Part shown: positions 18,494 to 27,683 of the stretch, piece by piece
Layout of the letters: each line of letters begins with the position of its first letter
Numbering within the stretch: position 1 is the first letter of the stretch
DNA from: Terasakiella sp. SH-1
Lineage (GTDB): Bacteria > Pseudomonadota > Alphaproteobacteria > Rhodospirillales > Terasakiellaceae
Assembly (NCBI RefSeq): GCF_004564135.1
Contig: NZ_CP038255.1
Coordinates: forward strand, 1,520,501-1,584,500
DNA: 64,000 nucleotides
Reading direction: 5' to 3'
Program-made: the position numbers and the translations under genes
The notes under the pieces: model-generated
Databases searched by the model: none
The model's input: the letters and a program-made list of their open reading frames with translations, nothing else
Told to the model about the DNA's origin: nothing

Positions 18494-19225
18494 ATGGGTG
18501 CAGAAGGAAAACCGATCGCTGTGAGAAAATGCGGAACATGTGGTGGCGGACGTGAAGATTCGTCGCTGTGCGGCCTTGCCCGTTCAGGTCTACAATCCGA
18601 CAAGCTCAAACGTACCCATAAAGTGTATGAAGTCGGCCAGAATATCTACCTTGAAGGCGACAACAGCGATGGTGTCTATTGCCTGAAAGCAGGTCTGATT
18701 GCCATTCGTAAGACAGATGTTAATGGGAATTCTGCTGTTGTCCGCTTGGTCCAACCCGGCGAAGCTTTTGGGCATCGTTCCTTTCTTGCCAACGAAAAAC
18801 ATGCAGGTACAGCCGAAGTCCTGGTAAAAAGCAAACTTTGCTTTATCCCAAAGGCCAGTCTGGACAATCTTTTGGCAGAATCCCCGGATGTTGCCGTGCG
18901 CTTTACCCGCCGGGTCGCCAGAGATTTACGTGAAATTGAGGAACTATACCTTCTGACCACAACCCAGCCTGTGCGAAAGCGCTTGGCTCACCTGCTTCTT
19001 GGCCTGCGCACACGTTATGCCAATGAAGATGGCGAAACGGACGAAACAGTCCTTGAGCTTCCCCTCTCTCGTCAGGAACTGGCCGCTGCAATCGGAACAC
19101 GCCCGGAAACCATTGCCCGTACAATCAAAAAACTGGAAGAAGATAAGCTGGCTTTCTTCAAAGGTCGTATTGTTACGATCCCAAGCACAGCGCTTCTTCA
19201 AGAAGATTTTGAAGCTGACTATTAA
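18494..19225 (+). CDS. Crp/Fnr-family regulator with N-terminal Cys cluster
   Basis: About 243 residues from ATG 18494; a TTG at 18485 with a better-spaced GGA is an alternative start. The cyclic-nucleotide-binding fold occupies roughly residues 40-150 and a winged helix follows (SRQELAAAIGTRPETIARTIKKL). Counted from the TTG start, cysteines lie at 16, 19 and 29, with further ones at 66 and 119. CxxC-x9-C plus C119 resembles the four-Cys 4Fe-4S pattern of FNR (CxxC-x5-C and a distant Cys), but with wider spacing. It may sense oxygen or NO through a cluster; this is inference. The Pat-like gene follows 85 bases later. Confidence 0.85.
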   Translation: MGAEGKPIAVRKCGTCGGGREDSSLCGLARSGLQSDKLKRTHKVYEVGQNIYLEGDNSDGVYCLKAGLIAIRKTDVNGNSAVVRLVQPGEAFGHRSFLANEKHAGTAEVLVKSKLCFIPKASLDNLLAESPDVAVRFTRRVARDLREIEELYLLTTTQPVRKRLAHLLLGLRTRYANEDGETDETVLELPLSRQELAAAIGTRPETIARTIKKLEEDKLAFFKGRIVTIPSTALLQEDFEADY

Positions 19226-19310
19226 AACCTCTTTTCTTTCTTGCTTTTAGCATTTTTTCGAGTACCCTTCCGCGCAGATATGTGCAGCGCAGCATTACGG
19301 GGGATTTGTA

Positions 19311-21977
19311 ATGGGTATTCGCAATTTACAAAAAATGTTTTCGCCAAGTTCGATCTGTGTCATCGGCGCCAGTAAGAATAAAAATGATGACGCCCATCTG
19401 GTCATTCAAAACCTGACCCAAGGCGGCTTTAACGGCCCCGTCATGCCGATTAGCACAGATCAAACTGCCATTGGCGGGATTTTGACATATAAAGATGTTG
19501 CCTCCCTGCCCCTGTTGCCAGATTTGGCAATCATCTGCTGTGAAGCCCGCTCCCCGAAAGAAGACCTTGAGAACTTGGCCCAAAATGGGGTGAAATCAGC
19601 AATTTTAATAGGAAAAGCTGAAACAGCTCTTGAAGCAGAATATACAAATGAGCTGACACGCACATACGGCATTCGCATTCTGGGACCTGACAGTATGGGG
19701 GCGATTATCCCCAGCAAAAACCTGAATGCCAGCACCCTTCACTTACCTGTTCAACCGGGTAAGATTGCCTTTGTGTCACAATCTGATTCGATGTCCAGCA
19801 CCGTACTGGACTGGGCAAATGCCCACGGCGTCGGTTTTTCACACTTTATTTCACTGGGCAATAGTTCCGGGATTGATTACGGCGATATTATCGACTACCT
19901 CGGCAGTGACCCCTTTACCCGAGCAATTCTGCTTTATATGGAATCTATCCATGAACGCCGCAATTTCATGTCAGCGGCACGGGCAGCAGCACGCAACAAA
20001 CCCATCTTGGTGATGAAAACAGGAAAGCACGAAGCCGTCTCCCTGATGACCCAATCTCATACCGGGGCAATGGCAGGCAGCGATCTGGTTTATGATGCGG
20101 CCTTCAAACGTGCTGGGATGCTGCGGGTGAATAGTATTGCAGAACTTTTTGCCGCTGCTGAAACCCTTTCTGTGACCAAACCTTTTAAAGGCAAAAGGCT
20201 GGCTGTGATCTCCAATGGTGGGGGCTTGAACATTATCTCCAGTGATCACCTGCTAGATAATGGTGGGGAACTGGCTGAATTTTCAGACGAAACCAAAGAG
20301 AAAATTCAAAACCTTCTCAAAAAGTCCCCATCAATCAGCAATCCTGTTGATCTGGGGGCTAATGCTGATGGCAATATTTACGCCCAAGCCTATGAGATTG
20401 TGAAAACCAGTAAAGAAGCAGACTGTATTCTCTTCCTCCATGCCCCAAATAAGCATTGCGACAGCACACAATGTGCACAAAAACTGGCAGAGGCCCATAA
20501 AAAGCTAAAGGGTCATATTCTGACCTGTTGGGTGGGCGAAGAGAGCATTAAACAAGCCCGCAAGGTTTTTGAAGAGAATCAAATTCCGACTTATACCTCT
20601 CCACGTATGGCAATCACGGCCTTTATGCATATAGTGCAGTATCTGGAAAACCAGGAAATGTTGATGGAGACCCCCCAACGTGTTCCCGCAGATATTAAAC
20701 CGGCTCGCCTTAAGGTGCGTAAAATTATTGATGAGGCGCTGTCTCGTGGTGAGAACTGGCTAAAAGAAACAGATACCAAACAAATCCTGAAAGCTTATGG
20801 CATTGATACGGTCGAATCCCACTTTGTGACCTCTATGGAAGAAGCCCGTAAAACTGCTTGCGAGATCGGGTTTCCGGTTGTGGTCAAAATCATCTCACAA
20901 GATGTTGTGCATAAATCAGATGTGGGTGGTGTCGTTCTGTCTTTAACCACAGAACAAAGTGTCGAAGACGCTATTTGCGGGATCAAGGAGCGCGTAACGG
21001 CCTACAATCCCGATGCTGTGATTGATGGTTATATTGTGCAAAAAATGGTCTCTATGCCTATGGCACACGAATTAATTGCCGGGATGACCCATGACCCGGT
21101 TTTCGGCCCTGTCATGTTATTTGGTGAAGGTGGCACCGCAACTGAACTGATTGGTGATCGTGCCATTGCCTTGCCCCCCTTAAATATGGGATTGGCCAAA
21201 GATGTAATTTCACGCACGAATATCAGCCGCCTGCTTGATGGTTATCGCGACCACCCCGAAGTGGATAAGAATGCCCTGTGTCAGCTGTTAATCGAACTTT
21301 CTGAAATCTGCATTGATTTCCCGGAAATCCTTGAAATGGATATCAACCCGATCTTTAGTTCAAAAGATGGGGCACTGGCTGTTGATTCCAGAATGCGTAT
21401 TCAGGAATGTACAAAAAAATTCCCTAACCGTCGTCTTGCTATTCGCCCCTACCCGGCAGAACTGGAAGAAAGCTTCACCTTGCGCAATGGCCGCGAAACC
21501 TTGATACGCCCCATTCGCCCGGAAGACGAACCCGCCCATAATGAATTTATGACGAAAATTTCACCCGAAGATATTCGCTTCCGTTTCTTTGGCTCTGTGC
21601 GCAAACTCCCACACAGTGAAATGGCCCGACTGACCCAAATTGACTATGACCGGGAAATGGCCTTTATCGCCCAGGCCCCCCATGAAGAAGATGGTCACAT
21701 GGAAACACTGGGGGTCGTTCGTACAGGAACCGACCCCAATAATGATGAAGCCGAATATGCCATTTTAGTGCGCTCTGACCTTAAAGGGCAGAAACTGGGC
21801 TGGAAACTGCTCAACAAAATGATTGAATATTGCCGCTCACGCGGGACAGCTTACTTCACAGGACAGATTTTACGCGAAAACAGGCCCATGCTGGATATGG
21901 TCAAAGCCATGGGGTTTGAAGCCCATACAATCATGGAAGAAGATATCGTCGAAGTGCGCCTTAAATTACAAAAGTAA
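19311..21977 (+). CDS. Bifunctional acyl-CoA synthetase (NDP-forming)-like / GNAT acetyltransferase (Pat/PatZ-like)
   Basis: 888 residues. Domains in order: CoA-binding Rossmann fold (about 10-130), two succinyl-CoA-ligase-like flavodoxin domains (about 150-460, with SQSDSMSS and SHTGAMAGSD motifs), ATP-grasp (about 485-700), and a C-terminal GNAT domain (about 725-888, acetyl-CoA loop LKGQKLGWKLL). This is the architecture of the protein lysine acetyltransferase Pat/PatZ, which turns off acetyl-CoA synthetase; the synthetase part usually only binds acetyl-CoA. The target here is not known. It is preceded by a Crp/Fnr gene, noteworthy because patZ in enterics is under CRP control. Confidence 0.88.
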   Translation: MGIRNLQKMFSPSSICVIGASKNKNDDAHLVIQNLTQGGFNGPVMPISTDQTAIGGILTYKDVASLPLLPDLAIICCEARSPKEDLENLAQNGVKSAILIGKAETALEAEYTNELTRTYGIRILGPDSMGAIIPSKNLNASTLHLPVQPGKIAFVSQSDSMSSTVLDWANAHGVGFSHFISLGNSSGIDYGDIIDYLGSDPFTRAILLYMESIHERRNFMSAARAAARNKPILVMKTGKHEAVSLMTQSHTGAMAGSDLVYDAAFKRAGMLRVNSIAELFAAAETLSVTKPFKGKRLAVISNGGGLNIISSDHLLDNGGELAEFSDETKEKIQNLLKKSPSISNPVDLGANADGNIYAQAYEIVKTSKEADCILFLHAPNKHCDSTQCAQKLAEAHKKLKGHILTCWVGEESIKQARKVFEENQIPTYTSPRMAITAFMHIVQYLENQEMLMETPQRVPADIKPARLKVRKIIDEALSRGENWLKETDTKQILKAYGIDTVESHFVTSMEEARKTACEIGFPVVVKIISQDVVHKSDVGGVVLSLTTEQSVEDAICGIKERVTAYNPDAVIDGYIVQKMVSMPMAHELIAGMTHDPVFGPVMLFGEGGTATELIGDRAIALPPLNMGLAKDVISRTNISRLLDGYRDHPEVDKNALCQLLIELSEICIDFPEILEMDINPIFSSKDGALAVDSRMRIQECTKKFPNRRLAIRPYPAELEESFTLRNGRETLIRPIRPEDEPAHNEFMTKISPEDIRFRFFGSVRKLPHSEMARLTQIDYDREMAFIAQAPHEEDGHMETLGVVRTGTDPNNDEAEYAILVRSDLKGQKLGWKLLNKMIEYCRSRGTAYFTGQILRENRPMLDMVKAMGFEAHTIMEEDIVEVRLKLQK

Positions 21978-22086
21978 CATTTTAATAAACTTTTCGATTT
22001 ATAGTGTAAGCAAGAGTTTGACGTAAGGCACTGTTACAATTAATATCTACTCTCAGTGCACGATAATTAATCTGGAGGTCGATCCC

Positions 22087-23406
22087 GTGCGGGCTCGTTA
22101 TTTCATCAGCACCTGTATTGGTGCGTTGATGGCATTTTCTGCCACAACTGAAACGCTTGCTGCCAGTCTGGAAACAGAACTGAGCAATATGCTTGTCGAC
22201 CACCCCAAACTAAAAGCTGCGCAAAAGACAACACAATCTGCCACAAAAAACATTGATGTTCAGGAAGCGGCTCAAATGCCAACGGTTTCTGTTACAAGCG
22301 ACTATGGCTATGAATGGATAACCAACCCAACAGAACGCAGTAATTCTGATGGCAAGGACGATTCATCCATGATGCGTCAAACAGCAGGCATCACCGTAAC
22401 ACAAAACCTGTTTGATGGTTTTGCTAAAAACTCAAATGTGCGCAAGGCCCGCTTAAGCAAAGAAGAACAAAGCTTTGAAGAAAACAAAGAAGAACAGACA
22501 CTGCTTCTGGAAGGCATTGAAACCTACCTGAATGTTCTCAAGCATGCACGTCGCATTGATTATGCCAAAGAAAATGAAGCCAATATCCGCACACAAATGG
22601 AATTGGAAGATGAACGGGTTCGCCGTGGGTCTGGTATCGGTATTGATGTTCTCAATGCGAAATCACGCCTTCAAACGGCAAAAGATAAACGCGTCGAATA
22701 TGAAGGTAATTTGGCAAAAGCGGCTGACCAATATATGCAAATTTTTGGTCATGCCCCCGATATTGCTGCGATGGTTGACCCCAACCCGCCGCTGGATTTA
22801 ATCCCGCAAACGATGGATGAAGCCATTGAAATTGCGCTTAAAACAAACCCGCAATTACTAAAACAAGACGTAACAGCTGAAATTGCCAAAGAAAACAAAC
22901 GGACCGTTCAGGCGGAATATTACCCTTCCGTTGATCTTGTCGGTTCCATGAACTACGAACGTGACAAAGGGGCAACAGCGGGAACCCGACGCGATTATTC
23001 CGTATTGCTTGAAGCAAACTGGGATTTGTTCAGCGGTTTTTCAACTGAATATTCCATGAAAAAGGCTGTGTTTGATTATGCAGCCTCCAAAAACACATAT
23101 GAATATACAGCGCGTAAACAAATCGAAGGTACGCGTAAAGCCTGGCACAATCTTGAAACCACACGTGAGCGCCTGTCTTTAAAAGAAAATGATGTCATTC
23201 TTAAAGAAGAGATCTTTATTGATACCCGCAAGCAACGTGAAAACGGAGCTGAAGGCGTGGATGTCTTAAACGTTTTGGATCGTGAAAAAGAAGTCTATGA
23301 GACAAAAATTCAGTATGCTGAACTTTTCTACGATACCCGTCTGGCAATTTATTCCGTCTTATTTGCGACAGGCCAGCTGACACCTGATGTTTTAAATTTG
23401 GAATAA
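22087..23406 (+). CDS. TolC-family outer membrane protein (type I secretion-associated)
   Basis: 439 residues from a GTG with GGAG 10 bases upstream. A signal peptide ends near TLAAS, then two outer-membrane efflux repeats (about 30-225 and 240-430). The VTQNLFDGF and WDLFSGF motifs at equivalent places in the two halves show the internal repeat. C-terminal GVDVLNVLDREKEVYETK is typical. It is more similar in type to LapE/AggA-like adhesin exporters than the tolC near popZ. The ABC and HlyD partners are encoded at 25899-28972 across the divergent cyclase gene, so together they form a complete type I system. No cargo gene is visible nearby. Confidence 0.85.
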   Translation: MRARYFISTCIGALMAFSATTETLAASLETELSNMLVDHPKLKAAQKTTQSATKNIDVQEAAQMPTVSVTSDYGYEWITNPTERSNSDGKDDSSMMRQTAGITVTQNLFDGFAKNSNVRKARLSKEEQSFEENKEEQTLLLEGIETYLNVLKHARRIDYAKENEANIRTQMELEDERVRRGSGIGIDVLNAKSRLQTAKDKRVEYEGNLAKAADQYMQIFGHAPDIAAMVDPNPPLDLIPQTMDEAIEIALKTNPQLLKQDVTAEIAKENKRTVQAEYYPSVDLVGSMNYERDKGATAGTRRDYSVLLEANWDLFSGFSTEYSMKKAVFDYAASKNTYEYTARKQIEGTRKAWHNLETTRERLSLKENDVILKEEIFIDTRKQRENGAEGVDVLNVLDREKEVYETKIQYAELFYDTRLAIYSVLFATGQLTPDVLNLE

Positions 23407-23425
23407 TACTTTCAGATAAGTATAA

Positions 23426-23462
23426 GAAAAAGGCCCGCTGTTTTATTCAGCGGGCCTTTTTC
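23426..23462. terminator. Bidirectional terminator between tolC-like and cyclase genes
   Basis: The stem AAAAAGGCCCGCTG / CAGCGGGCCTTTTT is perfect over 14 bases with a 7-base loop and a T-run on both strands. It separates two convergent genes. Confidence 0.92.
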
Positions 23463-23472
23463 TATTGAACAA

Positions 23473-24891
23473 TTACTTGGTTGTCGCCACAAAGACACCA
23501 TCCCAGTCAGCCCCCGGTGGAGAGGTTTCATAAGCCAGCATACGGTCTTCATAAAGATCATACAGGCCATGATGGTCCATTCCCAGCTCATCAATCATCT
23601 GATTTGCCGTGACAATCATTTCACGCACTTTGGCCCATTCCTGATTACGGTAATGGACCAATAATTCGCCATGATGTTTGGCATAATCAGTAAACAAAGA
23701 CTTCTGCGCGATCTTGTCATCCCCAAGAACAGAATAAATACGAACAGCCTCGGTTTTACCTTTCACCATAATCAGGTCTAGTTCGATACAGGCGAGATCC
23801 TGCACATTTTTATAAGTGCTTTCCCCAATCACAATTGTCACACCATAGGTCTTTGACTGCCCTTCCAATCGTGACGCAAGGTTTACGGCATCTCCCAGAA
23901 CAGAATAATCAAAACGCTGGTCTGACCCCATATTACCCACACAACAGGTCCCTGTATTCAAACCAATCCCGATGCGCAAGGGAATGTGGGGGCGGCCTTC
24001 TTCTTCAGCCTCTTTTTCCAAACGTTCATTAACAGCGACAAGGGAATCAATCATTTCAAGGGCAGATAAACAGCCATTGCGTTCATGGTTTTCATCATCC
24101 AGAGGTGCATTCCAAAATGCCATAATACAATCGCCCATATATTTATCGATCGTACCACGGCGTTGCAAAATCACATTGGTCAAAGGCGTGAGAAATTTAT
24201 TGATCAGCTTGGTCAACCCTTCGGCATCAAACAATTCTGAAATAGAGGTAAAGCCGCGTACATCGCAGAAAAGCAACGTCATATCACGGTTTTCCCCACC
24301 CAGTTTAAGCTGGGTTGGGTCTTCTGCCAGACGCTCAACAAGAGCCGGTGACATATAATGTGAAAAGGCCGAACGGACTTGCTTTTTCTGCGCCTCTTCC
24401 GCAGCATAGCCCATATAAGTCAGTTGGACATAAATCCCAAGTGTCGACAACATGGCAAATCCGGCATCAAAGAGCAGTTTTTTCTCCGCAAACAAATACC
24501 AGGATGCCCCACCGGAACCACCGGCAATCAACAAAAACAGCACCAATGTCCATTTGGCCCCAATCATGGGCACCAAAATGATCATGATAAGGCCAGCCCC
24601 CAGTGTCAGCATAAATTCCGCGCCGTTCATATTAGGGGGGCGGCTCAAGAACGCCTTGTCGACAACAGCCTCAATCACATTGGCGTGAACTTCAACCCCC
24701 GGCAGTGTCCCTTCAACAGGTGTTGAGCGAATATCAAGCAAGCCCACAGCAGATGTTCCAACAAGGATCAGCTTGCCCCGGATCATTTTAGGATCAACAA
24801 CGCCACTTAACACATCACGGGCAGATACATATTTTGCCTTGTCATGCTTTGAGAAATGCGGCCAGACACGCCCTTTTTTATCCGTTGGCAA
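23473..24891 (-). CDS. CHASE2 adenylate/guanylate cyclase, C-terminal part (frameshifted gene)
   Basis: 472 residues counted from a TTG that is not a credible independent start. The beginning (residues 1-85) is the end of the CHASE2 sensor (VLVGTSA-like and PGVEVHANVIEAV), followed by two or three membrane helices (about 90-160) and a class III cyclase domain (about 195-370). Metal aspartates are in FCDVRGFTS and GDCIMAFW; the purine-site Lys is in IDKYMGD, with the LGDAVNLASRLE Asn/Arg motif intact. All catalytic residues for cAMP or cGMP synthesis are thus present. The upstream part continues in another frame from 24894; a missing base in the A4 run at 24916-24919 would explain the split. 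Confidence 0.8.
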   Translation of the reverse strand: MPTDKKGRVWPHFSKHDKAKYVSARDVLSGVVDPKMIRGKLILVGTSAVGLLDIRSTPVEGTLPGVEVHANVIEAVVDKAFLSRPPNMNGAEFMLTLGAGLIMIILVPMIGAKWTLVLFLLIAGGSGGASWYLFAEKKLLFDAGFAMLSTLGIYVQLTYMGYAAEEAQKKQVRSAFSHYMSPALVERLAEDPTQLKLGGENRDMTLLFCDVRGFTSISELFDAEGLTKLINKFLTPLTNVILQRRGTIDKYMGDCIMAFWNAPLDDENHERNGCLSALEMIDSLVAVNERLEKEAEEEGRPHIPLRIGIGLNTGTCCVGNMGSDQRFDYSVLGDAVNLASRLEGQSKTYGVTIVIGESTYKNVQDLACIELDLIMVKGKTEAVRIYSVLGDDKIAQKSLFTDYAKHHGELLVHYRNQEWAKVREMIVTANQMIDELGMDHHGLYDLYEDRMLAYETSPPGADWDGVFVATTK

Positions 24892-24893
24892 GA

Positions 24894-25715
24894 TTAACCC
24901 CTTGGCGATCCCGACTTTTGAACCCCCAACGGATCAGATGTTACAAGGATAGTGCGTCGCCCTGTCGCAACGCGCAGCATTTCAATGGATAGGCCCGTAT
25001 AGATATTTTCATCAAACTGGAACAGGGTCGGTACACGCCTGACAATCCCGTCAGGTTCAGGGAAAAGAGAGAAAAAGCCATGACCTGCCGCCACTTTTTC
25101 AATTTCAGGCACATTTCTCACCAAAGAAGGCAGAATAGGAACAAATTTATGGGGTTTTTCCCCTCTAAAGGCGATGGATTTTTTTACCGGAGGTCGATAG
25201 ACCTGATCTTCAATTTTTCGATCAAAGCCAGCTTGCCCCAGCACCACGCGGGTTTGGCGAATGATATTGGCAAAATAGGCATCGTTGCTCGGCAACCCCC
25301 GAATCGTTTTTTCAACACTGGGGTCCAGTCCACGCACATTTTGCGCAATCATATTGGGCGATAAGCGGTCTGGTTCCGGAAATGCAATATCGAATGCGAC
25401 AACGCCAGCCCCCATTTTAAACAGGTTGGCAACCATATCGGCAATAATCGTGCGAGGCCACGGCCATTGCCCAACCTCCGCCAGACTTTCCTCATCCAGA
25501 TCGACAATTGTGACTGGACGTGTTTTAACCTCGCGAGGTTCTGCACGCTGGAACATATCAAATGTTTTGATACGTAGAAATTGCACCGGATAAGGATCAA
25601 GGATTTGCACGGCAAGTAAGCCCACAAGAAAAACCAATCCGGTTAAACGGGCAGCCGAGAAAAACTTTCTCAATCTCCCTGGTTTCTTTTTGTCCTTTTT
25701 CTTTTCATCAGCCAC
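24894..25715 (-). CDS. CHASE2 sensor domain of a cyclase, N-terminal part (frameshifted gene)
   Basis: 273 residues. A Lys-rich cytoplasmic start and one membrane helix (about 20-40) lead into a periplasmic CHASE2 domain (ITIVDLDEESL-like, GQWPWPR, AFDIAFPEPDR motifs). Translation ends ten codons after the shift point with SGSPRG and a stop. If one A is added to the A4 run at 24916-24919, the frame reads on as GVQKVGIAKGLILPTDKKG and joins the cyclase part into one 747-residue protein. Either a real mutation, a -1 frameshift on the A-AAG sequence, or a sequencing error. Read as one gene it would span 23473-25715. Confidence 0.8.
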   Translation of the reverse strand: MADEKKKDKKKPGRLRKFFSAARLTGLVFLVGLLAVQILDPYPVQFLRIKTFDMFQRAEPREVKTRPVTIVDLDEESLAEVGQWPWPRTIIADMVANLFKMGAGVVAFDIAFPEPDRLSPNMIAQNVRGLDPSVEKTIRGLPSNDAYFANIIRQTRVVLGQAGFDRKIEDQVYRPPVKKSIAFRGEKPHKFVPILPSLVRNVPEIEKVAAGHGFFSLFPEPDGIVRRVPTLFQFDENIYTGLSIEMLRVATGRRTILVTSDPLGVQKSGSPRG

Positions 25716-25898
25716 GGTTTTACGCCCCTTTATCCATGGTGAAACGACATTCTATGACACCAGCTAAGATGCTACAGGTCAAGAAAACATGGTGATGAAA
25801 TCAATTTTTCCTACAAAAAACAAACATATACGTCGTTTTTTATTTAATTCTGCGTTACTTTTAATATCGTATAACGAAAACAAAACGTGGAATCGTAA

Positions 25899-27683
25899 AT
25901 GTTACCCACCAGCTTTGATTGGCTTAAACCTCTCCTAAAGCCTTTGACCAAAACATTCAGAGAAGTCATGGTCATGTCCTTCTTTGTAAATATGCTGGCC
26001 TTGGTCGTCCCGGTGTTCGTTTTACAAGTCTATGACCGGGTGGTGTTCAATGCCGGAATTGAAACCCTACAAGGGCTTGTCATCGGTGTCATTCTCGTTC
26101 TGGTTTTCGATTATACTTTACGCCAGACCCGTTCCAAAATCATGCAACGTGTGGCGTTGAAAATTGATGTCGAAGTGGGGCGAAAACTGTTTCGCCAGTT
26201 TACCTCCGTTCCTTTACAAACACTGGAAAGCAAGCCTGCTGCTTTTTGGCAGACCATGTTTCGCGATGTCGATACAGTGCGCAATACCCTAAGTGGTGGC
26301 ACGGCAATCTTACTGGTGGACCTGCCCTTTGTTTTCCTTTTTCTTGGTCTTATCCTTGTTCTCGCCCTGCCGATTGCCTGGGTGTTCCTGATTATTCTCC
26401 CCATGTTTCTATTTGTGGCATGGCGTTCTGGTAAAGTTATTAATGCCGCCAGTCAGGAAGAAAAGAAAACAGCCCTTAGCCGAGATGATCTGGTGGCCGG
26501 CGTCATTGCCGGTCGAACAACCATCAAAGCTCTGGCAATGGATAAAACGCTGGAGTCCACATGGGAAGACCGCCACGCCGATAATATTGAAAATTCTATT
26601 ATCCGGGGGGGCAAAGCCGATGCCTATACCAACCTCGGCATGACTTTGACCTTACTGACGACCATTTCCCTAACAACCGTTGGGGCGATTGCCATTATCA
26701 ATCAAGAACTCACCATGGGGGCCTTGATTGCAACCAATATGCTTTCCGGGCGTTTGCTTGGCCCTATGAACCAACTGGTGGGTTCCTGGCGTGCCTTTGG
26801 CGGATTTCGACAATCTGTTGAACGTTTGGGCCAGCTTTTTGACCTTCCGATCGAAAAACAGGAAAGCTCCGTATCCATGGGGCGCCCGCAAGGGCTGATT
26901 AGTCTGGATAAAGTCACCTTTGCGTATGGGGAAGACAGCGAACCTGTTGTCAATGGAGTCAGCTTTAGTCTAAAGCCGGGGGCCCTAACCGCCCTTGTGG
27001 GGCGAAACGGCAGTGGTAAAACCACACTGGTTAAAATTATTCAGGGACTTTACACCCCACAAAGCGGGCGCGTTTTGCTGGATAAGGCTGATATTAAGCA
27101 ATTCACCCGCCATGAATTGGCAGGCTGGGTCGGCTATGTGCCCCAAGAATGTGCCCTTTTGCACGGAACAGTACGCGAAAACCTTGCCTTTGCCCGTCCA
27201 GAAGCCAGTGATGATGAAATTATCGACGCCTGCAAAGCCACAGGCGTGCATGACACAATCATTGACCTGCCTGATGGATATGGCAGCGATATCGGTGAAG
27301 CAGGTCGTCGCCTTTCCGGTGGACAAAAACAACGCTTGACGATTTCACGTGCCCTTTTGGGCAACCCACCTGTTTTATTATTGGATGAACCTTCCGGCAG
27401 TCTGGACCGGCAAGCCGAAGAAGAATTACGAGACCTTCTGGCAAAGCTGTCACAAGACCACACCATTATTTTGGTGACACACAGCCCTATCCTGCTGGCA
27501 GCCTGTGCCAATATGATTGTGATGGATAAAGGGCAGATTGCCTTGGCTGGCCCAACAAAAGATGTTTTGCCAAAACTGGCACAAAACGCCCAAGCCAATA
27601 AAAAGGCCCAACAAAAAGAAACACCAAAAGCACAAGCCCCCTCCCCCACACTTCCTCTTGAAGTGAAGGAAGAAGCCCAATGA
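25899..27683 (+). CDS. Type I secretion ABC transporter (permease/ATPase)
   Basis: 594 residues. Five or six membrane helices (about 20-310) are fused to an ATPase domain: Walker A GRNGSGKTT, signature LSGGQKQRL, Walker B VLLLDEPSGSLD. There is no N-terminal C39 peptidase or CLD of real length, as in PrtD/LapB-like exporters of RTX proteins and adhesins. The C-terminus has an Ala/Lys/Pro-rich tail. The stop overlaps the start of the HlyD gene (ATGA at 27680-27683). With the TolC-like protein at 22087 it makes a full exporter spanning both membranes. Confidence 0.9.
   Translation: MLPTSFDWLKPLLKPLTKTFREVMVMSFFVNMLALVVPVFVLQVYDRVVFNAGIETLQGLVIGVILVLVFDYTLRQTRSKIMQRVALKIDVEVGRKLFRQFTSVPLQTLESKPAAFWQTMFRDVDTVRNTLSGGTAILLVDLPFVFLFLGLILVLALPIAWVFLIILPMFLFVAWRSGKVINAASQEEKKTALSRDDLVAGVIAGRTTIKALAMDKTLESTWEDRHADNIENSIIRGGKADAYTNLGMTLTLLTTISLTTVGAIAIINQELTMGALIATNMLSGRLLGPMNQLVGSWRAFGGFRQSVERLGQLFDLPIEKQESSVSMGRPQGLISLDKVTFAYGEDSEPVVNGVSFSLKPGALTALVGRNGSGKTTLVKIIQGLYTPQSGRVLLDKADIKQFTRHELAGWVGYVPQECALLHGTVRENLAFARPEASDDEIIDACKATGVHDTIIDLPDGYGSDIGEAGRRLSGGQKQRLTISRALLGNPPVLLLDEPSGSLDRQAEEELRDLLAKLSQDHTIILVTHSPILLAACANMIVMDKGQIALAGPTKDVLPKLAQNAQANKKAQQKETPKAQAPSPTLPLEVKEEAQ

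Noticed and set aside
27134-27649. 171-codon open frame opposite the ABC transporter ATPase domain
   Set aside because: The coding strand carries Walker A, signature and Walker B motifs; the other strand is a mirror.
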